64,000 nucleotides of DNA from NCBI RefSeq assembly GCF_002980625.1, contig NZ_PVLR01000016.1, positions 62,001 through 126,000 of the forward strand, in the 5' to 3' direction. Every line of letters starts with the position of its first letter. Position 1 is the first letter of the stretch. The position numbers were made by a program, and so were the translations under genes. The DNA is from Malikia spinosa (GTDB lineage: Bacteria; Pseudomonadota; Gammaproteobacteria; Burkholderiales; Burkholderiaceae_C). The notes under the pieces were generated by a model that worked only from the letters and a program-made list of their open reading frames with translations, did no database searches and was not told the DNA's origin. Below are positions 49,181-57,717 of this stretch, one piece after another.

Positions 49181-51943
49181 TCAGGCATAGTTTCCGATTT
49201 CTGGCAACTTCGGCACGAAGTCGTCAATAGGAAACTCGCCGATCGGCTCTGTGTGCAGTCCACTGGCCGAGTGATGCGCAATCACGTCGTCGACCTTCGA
49301 GGGCTCGGCCTTGACCACGTCCCAGCACCAGGAGCCGAAGCCGCCGCGCTCGTTGACGGCGCGCACCCAGGTGTCGAGCGCCATGCGCTTGTTGCGGTTC
49401 TGGTCCGAATCCTCGCCCTTGATCTCCAGCACGAGGTGCTTGCCATTGGCGAGGCGGATCAGGAAGTCCGGGACAAACTTGCGCTTGCTGCCGCGCCAGA
49501 GGTAGTAGATCTGGAAACCCAAATGGTCATTTTTGACATAAGCCGAGACGTCAGCCCGCTTCTCCAGTAATGAGGCCGTGTAATGCTCCCAGGTGCTGTC
49601 GACCACCGCATGGCTGATCTGCGACTTCGACGTTTCCAGACAGGGCTTGGTGGAATACCAGGTCCGCATCAGGCGGGTCGAACCGATCGGAAACTCGGGA
49701 TCGAACACCGGCTCCAGCCTCTCGTGGTTCTGCTGCTGGATCTGCGCCACCACGTGCTGCACCAAAGTGTCGATCGACAGCGCGACCAGGATGCGCTTGC
49801 GCAGCGGGTCCTGATGGAACAGCGAAGGAATCTCGAGCTGCTTCGAGTTGAAGAACTGCTCGACGAGACGCACCAACTGCTGGATCAGCCACTCGCGCCC
49901 ACCGACGTAGCCGTGCTCGACGGTCGAGAGCGCCTTGCGCGCGGCCAGGAACAGCAAGCGCTGCAGACGGAACTCCTCGGGCAGAGCCTCGAGGTCGATC
50001 GACACGGCCTTGGACAGATCAGCGGCACCGCCCAGCGCCGGCGCCAGGTCGGCCGTCACATGAACCTGTGCCGGATCAATCTTCAGCGGCGGCATTTTCG
50101 ACCAGTCCACCGTGAGCTCAGGCCGCACCACCACATCCACCCGCAGCACATTGGGCCAGCTGATCTCCAGCTCGGCGCGGTCCGCGATGGATTCGATCTG
50201 CGTGCTGGACTTGGGCGGGGGCGGCGGATCACCGTCACCGTCGGATTCCTGGAAAATCGACAGCGGCACGCCGAAGACGTTGACGAACTCGGGACGGAAC
50301 AGCTCGCGCGTCACGCCATCGGGGCACAGCACCGGCTCGGTGTCGTAGGACACGCGCCGCAGGCCGCGACCGATCACCTGCTCGCACAGCAGCTGGCTGG
50401 TGAAGGCGCGCAGTCCCATGATGTGGGTCACGTTCTTGGCGTCCCAGCCCTCCGAGAGCATCGCGACCGAAATCACGTTCTGCAGGTCCTGGCCGGCACT
50501 GCCACGTTTGCCCACGTTGTCGACGATGGCCCGCAGCAGCTCTTCCTTCTTCAGGCGGCGCAGATCCTCCTGGCGCGACTCAGGGATGCCCGCCGCATCC
50601 AGAATGGAGCGCAGCACTTCCTCGTAAGCCTTGTCGGCAGGCGCAGTCTCACCGATCTCGGCCTTCTCCAGCACCTTGGAATCGACGCGCAGCGTGCGCT
50701 CGGGTGCCTTGAGCTCGGGCCAGTAGACATCGCCCTGGCGGAAATAGTGCTCGACCCGCGCTGCGGTCTCGGTCTTGTTGCAGACGGTCAGCATCACGGG
50801 CGGCGACAGATGCCCGGCCGCTTTCCAGGCCAGCATGGTCTCGCGCCAGTCGGCACCGAGCAGCGTGTAAGCCTCCTGCACGATCTGCGGCAAGGCCTCG
50901 TGGGGCTCGGCGCCGCGACGGTTCAGGTCTTCGGCGACCTCGGGCTCGCGGTAGAGGTGGTACAGCTTGCTGCGGTAGGTCTGCGCATTGGGCAAGGCAT
51001 TGTCGCGGATCACCACCCGCGGCGTCTTGACCAGGCCCGCCTCGATCGCATCGTTGAGGCCGAAATCCGACACCACCCATTCGAACAGGGACTGCTCGGT
51101 GCTGGTCCTGCCGGTCGGCGCAAAAGGCGTGGCCGAGAGATCGAAGCAGCGCGTGATGCGGCGCATCTTGTGGATGCGGTCCAGGCCCTCGATCCAGCGC
51201 GTCGCCTCTTCGAGGTCTATGCCCAGTTCCTCGGCATCCTTCTTGCTGACCTTGGCCTCGGCGGGCTTGCGGTAGGCGTGGTGCGCCTCATCGTTGATGA
51301 TGACCAGATCCTTGTACGCGGCCAGCTTGCCGAGCACGCGGCGCACATAGGCCTCATCGCTCTCGGCGCCCTTCCTGACCACGGACTTGGCCTGCTCCTT
51401 GAGCGGCATCAGGCTGTGCCAATTGTCGATCAGCAGTTCGACCTGGTTGAGCTTCTGGCGCAAGGCCTCGTTGGGGCAGACCGAGAACAGGTCGTAGTAG
51501 TTCTCAGGGTGACCTGGCTGCAGCACCTGCAGGCGCTCCCATGCACCGCCATCGCCCGGAATCGCCACGCCCTGCTTGAACTCGGACGGCGCTTCCACCT
51601 GCCAGATCAGCGTCTCGATGGCTTCGAGCTGGCAGAAATAGAAGGCGTACAGGCGCCTGGCTCCCCCATCACGCCAATGCTCGAGCAGCTGCCGGGTGAT
51701 GGCGGTCACGCCAGGATAGTCGGCCGCACGCCATTCATCGACGCGCTCGCGGATACGGTTGACCAGCTCCAGCTCGACGCCACGGACGGTGTTGTTGCGG
51801 GTGTCGAAGATCTCGTAGCCTGCAGGCCTTCGGCCCTCGACCAGTTCGAGCCGGCTGTCGCTGGCGCGCTTCCAGTGGTGGGTCGGTCGCTCGAATGGCG
51901 AGCTGATGATCAGGGAGCGCTTGTTGGCCATCGCGTCAGACAT
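49181..51943 (-). CDS. Type III-like restriction endonuclease (Res) lacking the Walker A segment
   Basis: 920 residues from ATG 51943 (MSDAMANKRSLIISSPFERP), with GGGAG six bases upstream; it overlaps the previous gene by 8 bases. Superfamily 2 helicase motifs II (VIINDEAHHAYR near 217), III (CFDLSATPFAPTG near 270) and VI (CEQVIGRGLRRVSYD near 524) are present. The C-terminal region has FQIYYLWRGSKRKFVPDFLI then LVLEIKGEDSDQN, a PD-(D/E)xK nuclease core. The ATP-binding motif I (ATGTGKT) expected after GGAWER is missing: the chain reads GGAWERLQVLQPGHPENYYD, as if about 60 residues had been deleted in frame. No GxGKT/S occurs anywhere. So DNA translocation and cleavage are probably lost. Confidence 0.88.
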   Translation of the reverse strand: MSDAMANKRSLIISSPFERPTHHWKRASDSRLELVEGRRPAGYEIFDTRNNTVRGVELELVNRIRERVDEWRAADYPGVTAITRQLLEHWRDGGARRLYAFYFCQLEAIETLIWQVEAPSEFKQGVAIPGDGGAWERLQVLQPGHPENYYDLFSVCPNEALRQKLNQVELLIDNWHSLMPLKEQAKSVVRKGAESDEAYVRRVLGKLAAYKDLVIINDEAHHAYRKPAEAKVSKKDAEELGIDLEEATRWIEGLDRIHKMRRITRCFDLSATPFAPTGRTSTEQSLFEWVVSDFGLNDAIEAGLVKTPRVVIRDNALPNAQTYRSKLYHLYREPEVAEDLNRRGAEPHEALPQIVQEAYTLLGADWRETMLAWKAAGHLSPPVMLTVCNKTETAARVEHYFRQGDVYWPELKAPERTLRVDSKVLEKAEIGETAPADKAYEEVLRSILDAAGIPESRQEDLRRLKKEELLRAIVDNVGKRGSAGQDLQNVISVAMLSEGWDAKNVTHIMGLRAFTSQLLCEQVIGRGLRRVSYDTEPVLCPDGVTRELFRPEFVNVFGVPLSIFQESDGDGDPPPPPKSSTQIESIADRAELEISWPNVLRVDVVVRPELTVDWSKMPPLKIDPAQVHVTADLAPALGGAADLSKAVSIDLEALPEEFRLQRLLFLAARKALSTVEHGYVGGREWLIQQLVRLVEQFFNSKQLEIPSLFHQDPLRKRILVALSIDTLVQHVVAQIQQQNHERLEPVFDPEFPIGSTRLMRTWYSTKPCLETSKSQISHAVVDSTWEHYTASLLEKRADVSAYVKNDHLGFQIYYLWRGSKRKFVPDFLIRLANGKHLVLEIKGEDSDQNRNKRMALDTWVRAVNERGGFGSWCWDVVKAEPSKVDDVIAHHSASGLHTEPIGEFPIDDFVPKLPEIGNYA

Positions 51944-52535
51944 GCTCAGCTCCCAGTCGTTCCAGATGCTTGACAGCCCTGGCCAGGCTAGGCGAATGTT
52001 GCGCTGCACGTTTCGCATCCCATTGACCCCGGACAAATGCCCCGAGGTGCAGGTTGTAACCTGACCCAGGCTTGCTGGGGTCGGCGGACGACACGACCTC
52101 GTCACGGAACTGACGGATTTTCGACTTCTTCACCAGGGTCAGGATCAAGCGTTTGGGATCGGATTCCTCATCGGGACACTGCGGCAGCTTGTTCAGAGGT
52201 ACCTCCAGTGCTTGCGCAAAACCCTGACGGTCGGCCAGCACCCAACTTTCAGCTTCGGTGATGGCCAGGCGCAAGACGAAGCGCTCATGGGCTTGCGGCA
52301 GCCACTTGGCGCGCAATTCCACGGCACACTGCCCATCGGTGTCGGCGATGCACAGCACCGGGTGCAGACTCCGAGCCAAACCGACGTAACGTGGCAAAGA
52401 CGGTTGCAGCTTGGTCACGCCCTTGGTGTCGATCGAGGGTTGCGCCAACTGCCAGTCCGGCAGACAGGCCGCAACCAGACGCTCGCCAAGGGCACAGCAC
52501 AGAGCATCCTCACCGACGACGAGGATACGACTCAT
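51936..52535 (-). CDS. TOPRIM-like small protein (DUF4276-like), partner of the ATPase
   Basis: 199 residues. It starts MSRILVVGEDALCCALGERL, with an acidic residue after the first strand, and contains VLCIADTDGQCAVELRAKWL (Asp-x-Asp after the second core strand), then LAITEAESWVLADRQGFAQA. This Glu ... DxD ... E pattern fits a TOPRIM-type metal-binding nuclease fold, related to DUF4276/OLD-type effectors; assignment is by pattern. It overlaps the ATPase gene (ATGA, 4 bases) and the Res gene, and is expected to be activated by the ATPase, as in OLD or PARIS pairs. Confidence 0.65.
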   Translation of the reverse strand: MSRILVVGEDALCCALGERLVAACLPDWQLAQPSIDTKGVTKLQPSLPRYVGLARSLHPVLCIADTDGQCAVELRAKWLPQAHERFVLRLAITEAESWVLADRQGFAQALEVPLNKLPQCPDEESDPKRLILTLVKKSKIRQFRDEVVSSADPSKPGSGYNLHLGAFVRGQWDAKRAAQHSPSLARAVKHLERLGAEHV

Positions 52536-53701
52536 GAGAACAACCCGAACTGGTCCAGCGATTGCGGCTTGGTCTTGGGCAGCAAGACCTCGGCGGGATT
52601 GAGCCCATGCTCCATCGCCTGCAGTTCATCGGGCGCCGGCTGCCGCACGGTAGAGCCATTGACCCCCGGCTCGATCAGCAAGACCGATTGTGGATCGGTG
52701 ACCTGGCTCAGCAACACCTCGCTGTGCGTGCTGATCAGCACCTGGCGTGCCGACGCCGGTTTTTTCAGGCCGCGCAGCACGCGGTCGATCATCAGCGGAA
52801 TGTGCTCGACGATGCCATCGTTCAGCGACAACTCAGGCTCCTCCAACAGCAACAGGCCATCACCCTCCTGCAAGGCCCACAGCAGGCCGATCAGGCGCAG
52901 CGTGCCATCGGAAAACTGGTCCTCCTTCTGCCAGGAGCCGTGCACGCGCCAATGCGTGAAGTTGGCTTCCAGATGCCACAAGCCCGTGACCTCATCCTGC
53001 GCGAAGCGCAACTCCGAGAACAAGGGAACGGCCTGCGCCAGGGCTTGGGCGATGCGCCTGAGTCGCGCCTCACGGGTCCTCTTGTTCGTCTGGGCGATTC
53101 GCTGCATCAAGCCCTGGCCAAAAGGATCGTTTTCCATCACCCGGGCACTGATCTCGCCGCCGTGCTTGAGCAACTGCGGGACCAGATGCAAATAGGTGGT
53201 GACGGAAAAATCCTCGACCAGAGCCCGGAACGGCTCGTTGTTGTTGATCTGTTCCAGATGGGTCTGCGTCAAGCGCTGGAGATCCTGAAGATCGTCCTGG
53301 TTGGGGCGATTCAGCAGTTCCTGGCCCAGATGCTCAACCCTCTCCTCGCTGATCAACACGCGCTGCTGGCCCTTGCCTTCCGACTTGAACGCGAGCACAT
53401 AACGCCAGGTCGGGACCTCTGCCGAAGGTGAGTCTGACAGTTCCACTTCGATGCGGACCTCGGGGTCCTTGCGCGCATGAAGGCTGCGCAACTTGGTCAG
53501 TCCACCGCGCTCCTTCAGGGCTTTCTGCAAGCCACCGCCTTCGGTCTGCGCCAGCGTGCGCAGGAAGCGGAACAGGTCCAGCAGATTCGACTTGCCCGAC
53601 GCATTGGCGCCGATCAGGTAAGTCCGTGGGCCCAGCGGCACATCGACGTCGCGGAAATTGCGCCAGTTCTTCAGTTTCAGTCTTGTAATCAGCATGGTCA
53701 C
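52532..53701 (-). CDS. OLD/RecF-like AAA ATPase
   Basis: 389 residues, an ABC/SMC-type ATPase. Walker A is YLIGANASGKSNLLDLFRFL near 30, with the N-terminal LKLKNWRNFRDVDVPLG typical of RecF/AAA_21 proteins. The signature-like region is FSDGTLRLIGLLWALQEG, Walker B is LLLLEEPELSLNDGIVEHIP, and the D/H-loop is RQVLISTHSEVLLSQV. Proteins of this type plus a TOPRIM effector make up OLD-, Gabija- and PARIS-like abortive defence. Its ATG overlaps the Mod stop codon by 4 bases and its stop overlaps the TOPRIM-like gene by 4. Confidence 0.88.
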   Translation of the reverse strand: MTMLITRLKLKNWRNFRDVDVPLGPRTYLIGANASGKSNLLDLFRFLRTLAQTEGGGLQKALKERGGLTKLRSLHARKDPEVRIEVELSDSPSAEVPTWRYVLAFKSEGKGQQRVLISEERVEHLGQELLNRPNQDDLQDLQRLTQTHLEQINNNEPFRALVEDFSVTTYLHLVPQLLKHGGEISARVMENDPFGQGLMQRIAQTNKRTREARLRRIAQALAQAVPLFSELRFAQDEVTGLWHLEANFTHWRVHGSWQKEDQFSDGTLRLIGLLWALQEGDGLLLLEEPELSLNDGIVEHIPLMIDRVLRGLKKPASARQVLISTHSEVLLSQVTDPQSVLLIEPGVNGSTVRQPAPDELQAMEHGLNPAEVLLPKTKPQSLDQFGLFS

Positions 53702-56700
53702 CCTTCCAGCGCTACCACTTTAAGCGACTCGATGCCGCGATCATCGACGATCTTGACCGCGATCTTGCGGTTGTCGCCGGCGTCGAACGGCAGGCTGACC
53801 GTGCCGTGGAACTGGTGCAAGCGAGACTCGTCGAGTTCGGCGCGGATGTTCTTCTTGAGCTTGTCCCAGCCCTCGCCCTTGCCGGCCATGGGAAAGAACA
53901 CCTGGCGCGGGAACAGGCTGCGCTCGTCGTAGTCGGTGTCGAGCGCCCACATGGCGATTTTGCTCTTGCCGCCCGACACCAGCTCACCCTTGACGGTATC
54001 GAAATAGTCGAAGCCGTGGACCTCGACCTCGTAGCGGCCGTCCTGGCGCCGGCGCAACTCGACCTCGGGCTGACCCATGAGCCAGAAGCTCTGGTTGCTG
54101 GCGCGTGCCTTCTTCAGGTCCTCGGTCAGCAGGTCGGTGTTCATCTGCGCCTTCAGCGCGGTGATGCCCTTGAGTGCGTCGATGTCCTTGGCCGCTTCGG
54201 GGTCGAAGGTGAAAGCGCAGAACACGATCATCTTGGGCAGCGGGAACAGGTTGCCAGCCTCGTTGAGCGCGTTGCTGACCTGGCGCTGCTCCAGCGCGGC
54301 ATATTCAGGGCCGAAGCTGACGACGACGCGCTCGCCGCTGTCGAGGTGGCCGCTAGCGTGCAGGCTGGCGCAGTCTGCCAGCGTTTCGAGATCGGCGAAC
54401 TTGAGCATCTGGCCGCCCTTGCCGCGGATGCCGGTCTTGAGCAGTTCGTCGCGCCACTGGTGCTGGCGGCCACTCTCGCCGGTGCGCGCGATGCTGGCGT
54501 CGGCTTCCTGCGGACCGCTGGCCTCGTCGAAGGACTTCACGCTCGGGAAGGGCACCGCCTCGACCGTGAACGGGCCGGTGATGCGCAGCTTGTTCTTGGC
54601 GACAGCGGGCTGGTCGTACAGCGTTTCCTGGTCGGCATGGGCGGCGATCGACGCATCCATCTGCCGCTGCATGGCCTGGCGCGCGACGTGGAAGGCGTCG
54701 AAGGCCGGGCGGACGGCCTCGGGCCAGTCGGCGGGAAAGTCGAACGGTACCTCCCACTCCAGCAGGTCCTGGCCGGCCAGTCCCGGCACCAGCTTCTGGC
54801 CCTTGCGAGCACCTTCGTTGACTGCGAAGGGTTCGGATGGAGGATCGGACTTGAGCGCGGCGTTCAGCGCCGCCAGCGCGGACTCGATGGCCGGGTGCAG
54901 GCGCTCGTAGATAGCATCGATCTCGGGGTTGTTGGCGATCGACTTGAGCGTGACATGCGGCACGGTCTTGTAGATGAAGCCGCCCTTGAGCCCTTCATGC
55001 GGGTATTTCAGCTCGAAATAGTCGAAGCTCGCCGTCATCAGCCGCTGCTTGGCCAGCGTGACCGCTACGCGCGAGGTGTCACAGGTGATCCAGCGCCGCC
55101 CCCATTTCTCGGCCACGTAGGCAGTCGTGCCCGAACCGCAGGTCGGGTCAAGCACGAGGTCGCCGGGGTCGGTGGTCATGAGCAGGCAGCGTTCGACAGC
55201 CTTGCTCGACGTTTGAACCACATAAACTTTTGAATCTGCGAATCCGCTCTGCCGCGTGTCATCCCAAACATTGTTGATTGGCATGAATGGAAAGTCATCA
55301 AAATACCGGACGAATCGCATCGTTGAGCCAATAACGTGGACACGATTGCTCCTCGAAAGACGACGAAGCCCTTTCAAGTCTGTACTGAAAGTACGACCAC
55401 CGGGCGAATACTCGACACCTCGATATTCAAACTTCGTGACGTCGCTCGCTCCTCCAGAACGCGCGCTGGTCATCGGGTGTGGAAAGAAGACCTTTCCGTC
55501 AGTCTTAGGTTTCCCTTGCAGCACTTCCGGCCTGGTCATGGTGCGCCGTTGGTCATTGTTTTCCTGGACCAAACAAATGCTGCTCTCCGCGGCTAATTCT
55601 CGCTCTACATTCAGCGCGTTGTACTTAACCTGCTGTTTCGACTTCGCATACCAGACAATGTAGTCACAAGTGTTATCGAGAAGAACGCTCCCCTTTCCTG
55701 TGGTCTTCCGATAGACAATTTCACCGCAGAAATTATTGTCACCGAATACCTCATCCATCAATCCCCGAATTCGGTGAACGTTCTCATCTGAAATCTGCAC
55801 GAACACGCTGCCCGACTCGTTCAGCAGTTCGCGCGCTAGCAGCAACCTATCGCGCAGATAGGTCAGGTAGGAGTGGATGCCCAGCTCCCAGGTGTCGCGG
55901 AACGCCTTGATCATCTCGGGTTCCTGCGTCAGGTCGGCGTCGTTGCGGTCCTTGACGTCGCGCTTGCCCACGAAGGGCTGGAAGTTGCTGCCGTACTTGA
56001 TGCCGTAGGGCGGATCGATATAGATCATCTGCAGCCGGCCGGCCATGCTTTCCTTGTGCAGCAGGCTGTTCATCACCAGCAGGCTGTCGCCAGCGACCAG
56101 GCGGTTGGCCCAGCCCTTCTCGTGGCGGTAGAAGTCGATCGCGTCGCGAAGCGGCAGGTTCTCGAACGGTGCATCGAACAGGCCGGGCTGCACCGCCTTC
56201 TCGGCCCCTTTTCCGCCCGACTTGGCCTCGCCCTTCATCGCCTTGCGCACGGCCGACAGGATGCTGGCCGGGTCCACGCGCTCATGCACATGCAGGCTGA
56301 CGGTATCGATCTCGAAACTGGTGCGCTCGGCCTTGCCGGCCCAGTTCAGGTAGGGCGACTGCAGGCGCTTGAGTTCTTCCAGCGCGGCGCGCATCTGGTC
56401 AGCGTCGCCGGATTCCAGCGCGCCGTCGATCAGTGCCTCGATGCCGGCGCGCTGGGGGTCGAAGGCCAGCGCGGGGTCAAGGTGCGGGTCGAAGGCCCAG
56501 CGGGTCTTGCCGGCTTCGGGATCGGTGGCCGGCGTGACCATGCCGACTTCCGGGTTGTTGACCCGCTTGTCGGGGTGGCGGTAGGCGATGATCTGCGCCG
56601 CTTCGTCCGCAGGCGCGCGGCGCGCGGGGGTCTTGCTGGCCGGCGCAGACACCTTGGCAGGCGTTTTCACCGGCGCGGCCTTCGGTTCCAGTTCCAGCGG

Positions 56701-57015
56701 CGCCGGAGCCTGCTCGGCCTGAAGGGCGAAGCCTTCGCCGCTGTCAGCGATTTCACTGGCCGGCGTGGCAGTGATGGCAGCAGCCGCACGACGCACCGAG
56801 CCGCCGCGCCCCTGCCCTTTCACCAGCTGCCCCTGCGCAATCAGGTCGGCGTGGACCTTCCAGTAATCGTCCTCGGTGCTGACCAGGCCCTCGGCCTTCA
56901 GCCGGGATTCGATCTCGCGCCGCAAAGCAGTGTTGCCTATGGTAGATCCATCCGGGGGGACTAGTGACAGCAGGGTTTCAGCGATCAGTGCGTGCAGGTC
57001 TTGTTGGGAAGCCAC
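53698..57015 (-). CDS. Type III-like site-specific DNA methyltransferase (Mod)
   Basis: 1105 residues, longer than typical Mod (about 600-700). A low-complexity Ala/Pro-rich N-terminal third (residues about 65-145) precedes motif IV IYIDPPYGIKYGSNFQPFVG near 333. After about 280 residues, motif I is LVLDPTCGSGTTAYVAEKWG near 620. The order IV-then-I is the beta class of DNA N6-adenine/N4-cytosine enzymes. The intervening region (about 430-600) should hold target recognition and is AT-richer than the flanks. It is the first gene of the operon; the ATG at 57015 follows an AGGAGG-like site (CAGGAGGAGC on the minus strand). Confidence 0.92.
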   Translation of the reverse strand: MASQQDLHALIAETLLSLVPPDGSTIGNTALRREIESRLKAEGLVSTEDDYWKVHADLIAQGQLVKGQGRGGSVRRAAAAITATPASEIADSGEGFALQAEQAPAPLELEPKAAPVKTPAKVSAPASKTPARRAPADEAAQIIAYRHPDKRVNNPEVGMVTPATDPEAGKTRWAFDPHLDPALAFDPQRAGIEALIDGALESGDADQMRAALEELKRLQSPYLNWAGKAERTSFEIDTVSLHVHERVDPASILSAVRKAMKGEAKSGGKGAEKAVQPGLFDAPFENLPLRDAIDFYRHEKGWANRLVAGDSLLVMNSLLHKESMAGRLQMIYIDPPYGIKYGSNFQPFVGKRDVKDRNDADLTQEPEMIKAFRDTWELGIHSYLTYLRDRLLLARELLNESGSVFVQISDENVHRIRGLMDEVFGDNNFCGEIVYRKTTGKGSVLLDNTCDYIVWYAKSKQQVKYNALNVERELAAESSICLVQENNDQRRTMTRPEVLQGKPKTDGKVFFPHPMTSARSGGASDVTKFEYRGVEYSPGGRTFSTDLKGLRRLSRSNRVHVIGSTMRFVRYFDDFPFMPINNVWDDTRQSGFADSKVYVVQTSSKAVERCLLMTTDPGDLVLDPTCGSGTTAYVAEKWGRRWITCDTSRVAVTLAKQRLMTASFDYFELKYPHEGLKGGFIYKTVPHVTLKSIANNPEIDAIYERLHPAIESALAALNAALKSDPPSEPFAVNEGARKGQKLVPGLAGQDLLEWEVPFDFPADWPEAVRPAFDAFHVARQAMQRQMDASIAAHADQETLYDQPAVAKNKLRITGPFTVEAVPFPSVKSFDEASGPQEADASIARTGESGRQHQWRDELLKTGIRGKGGQMLKFADLETLADCASLHASGHLDSGERVVVSFGPEYAALEQRQVSNALNEAGNLFPLPKMIVFCAFTFDPEAAKDIDALKGITALKAQMNTDLLTEDLKKARASNQSFWLMGQPEVELRRRQDGRYEVEVHGFDYFDTVKGELVSGGKSKIAMWALDTDYDERSLFPRQVFFPMAGKGEGWDKLKKNIRAELDESRLHQFHGTVSLPFDAGDNRKIAVKIVDDRGIESLKVVALEG

Positions 57016-57329
57016 AGGCTCCTCCTGTTATTGTTCGATGTCGTCAGCGGGCGCTGCGCGCGCACTCGCCCGCCGCATGCCGACGAAGCACAAGGCAGTA
57101 GGAAGATCAGATCTGATTGGATGCTTGATCAGTGATCAAGGGAACAGCCGATGCGAAGCGATCGATGTTGATGGCGCAGTTGCCGCTACCACCGTCCGAG
57201 CTCTTGTGCTGTCGCCAGCAATCCCCTTGCCAGTCTAGCAGAGGGGTCAGCAACATCTCAGAAAAGCTTGGCTTTCTGATCAATCAATGCCTGAATGCAG
57301 GCATCGCTGATCAACCAAGGAGCCTCGCG
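57016..57329. other. Divergent regulatory region upstream of mod
   Basis: 314 bases without a gene of its own. It carries the palindromes listed separately, a 7-base stem with 4-base loop (ATGCCTG/CAGGCAT, 57287-57304), and TGATCA at 57126, 57133, 57277 and 57308. Confidence 0.5.
57106..57140. promoter_or_regulatory. Tandem palindromes upstream of mod
   Basis: ATCAGATCTGAT (57106-57117) and CTTGATCAGTGATCAAG (57124-57140) are both perfect palindromes, each containing GATC. They sit about 100-125 bases upstream of the mod start codon, a place suited to an operator controlling the R-M operon. Confidence 0.55.
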
Positions 57330-57717
57330 ATGACCATCCTGACGCAACTCACGCCCACCCAATCGACCCTGCTTCGCGCCGCTGGTGGTGCGTCCCGATG
57401 GGCAAGCGCAGGCCCCGTGCAAGGTCGCCGCCCAGCACGACCAGCCCTTGCTGGTGGCACTGACACGCGCGTTCTACTGGCAGCAGTTGCTCGAAGATGG
57501 GATGATCGCCAGCGGCAGCGAAATCGCCCAGCGCGAAGGTCTGCATCACTCGACGGTCAACGAGCTGCTGCGCCTGACGCTGCTGGAGCCGGCCATCATC
57601 CAAGCCATCCTGGCTGGCCAGCAGCCCAAGTGCATGAGCCTCTTGTGGTTCCAGCGCAACCCGCTGCCGACCGACTGGGTGGCGCAGCGGGAGGTGGTGG
57701 CGGGGTTTGATGCGTGA
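57330..57717 (+). pseudogene. Recombinase-associated HTH protein with probable frameshift
   Basis: A strong AAGGAG site lies 7 bases before ATG 57330, which opens MTILTQLTPTQSTLLR in one frame. The recognisable protein, however, is one frame over, from about 57375: VVRPDGQAQAPCKVAAQHDQ, then RAFYWQQLLEDGMIASGSEI, AQREGLHHSTVNELLRLTLL and EPAIIQAILAGQQPK. That pattern (HTH then AILxGxQP) is the small protein usually fused to or encoded beside serine recombinases in proteobacteria. A single-base frameshift would join the parts; alternatively GTG 57385 starts a 110-residue protein. Its stop abuts the convergent next gene. Confidence 0.55.

Noticed and set aside
49583-51973. 796-codon plus-strand frame opposite Res
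   Set aside because: Rich in Leu, His and Arg without family features; helicase motifs lie on the minus strand.
51944-52105. N-terminal extension of Res
   Set aside because: It would overlap most of the end of the TOPRIM-like gene and is not protein-like; ATG 51943 has a good ribosome-binding site and starts the family motif.
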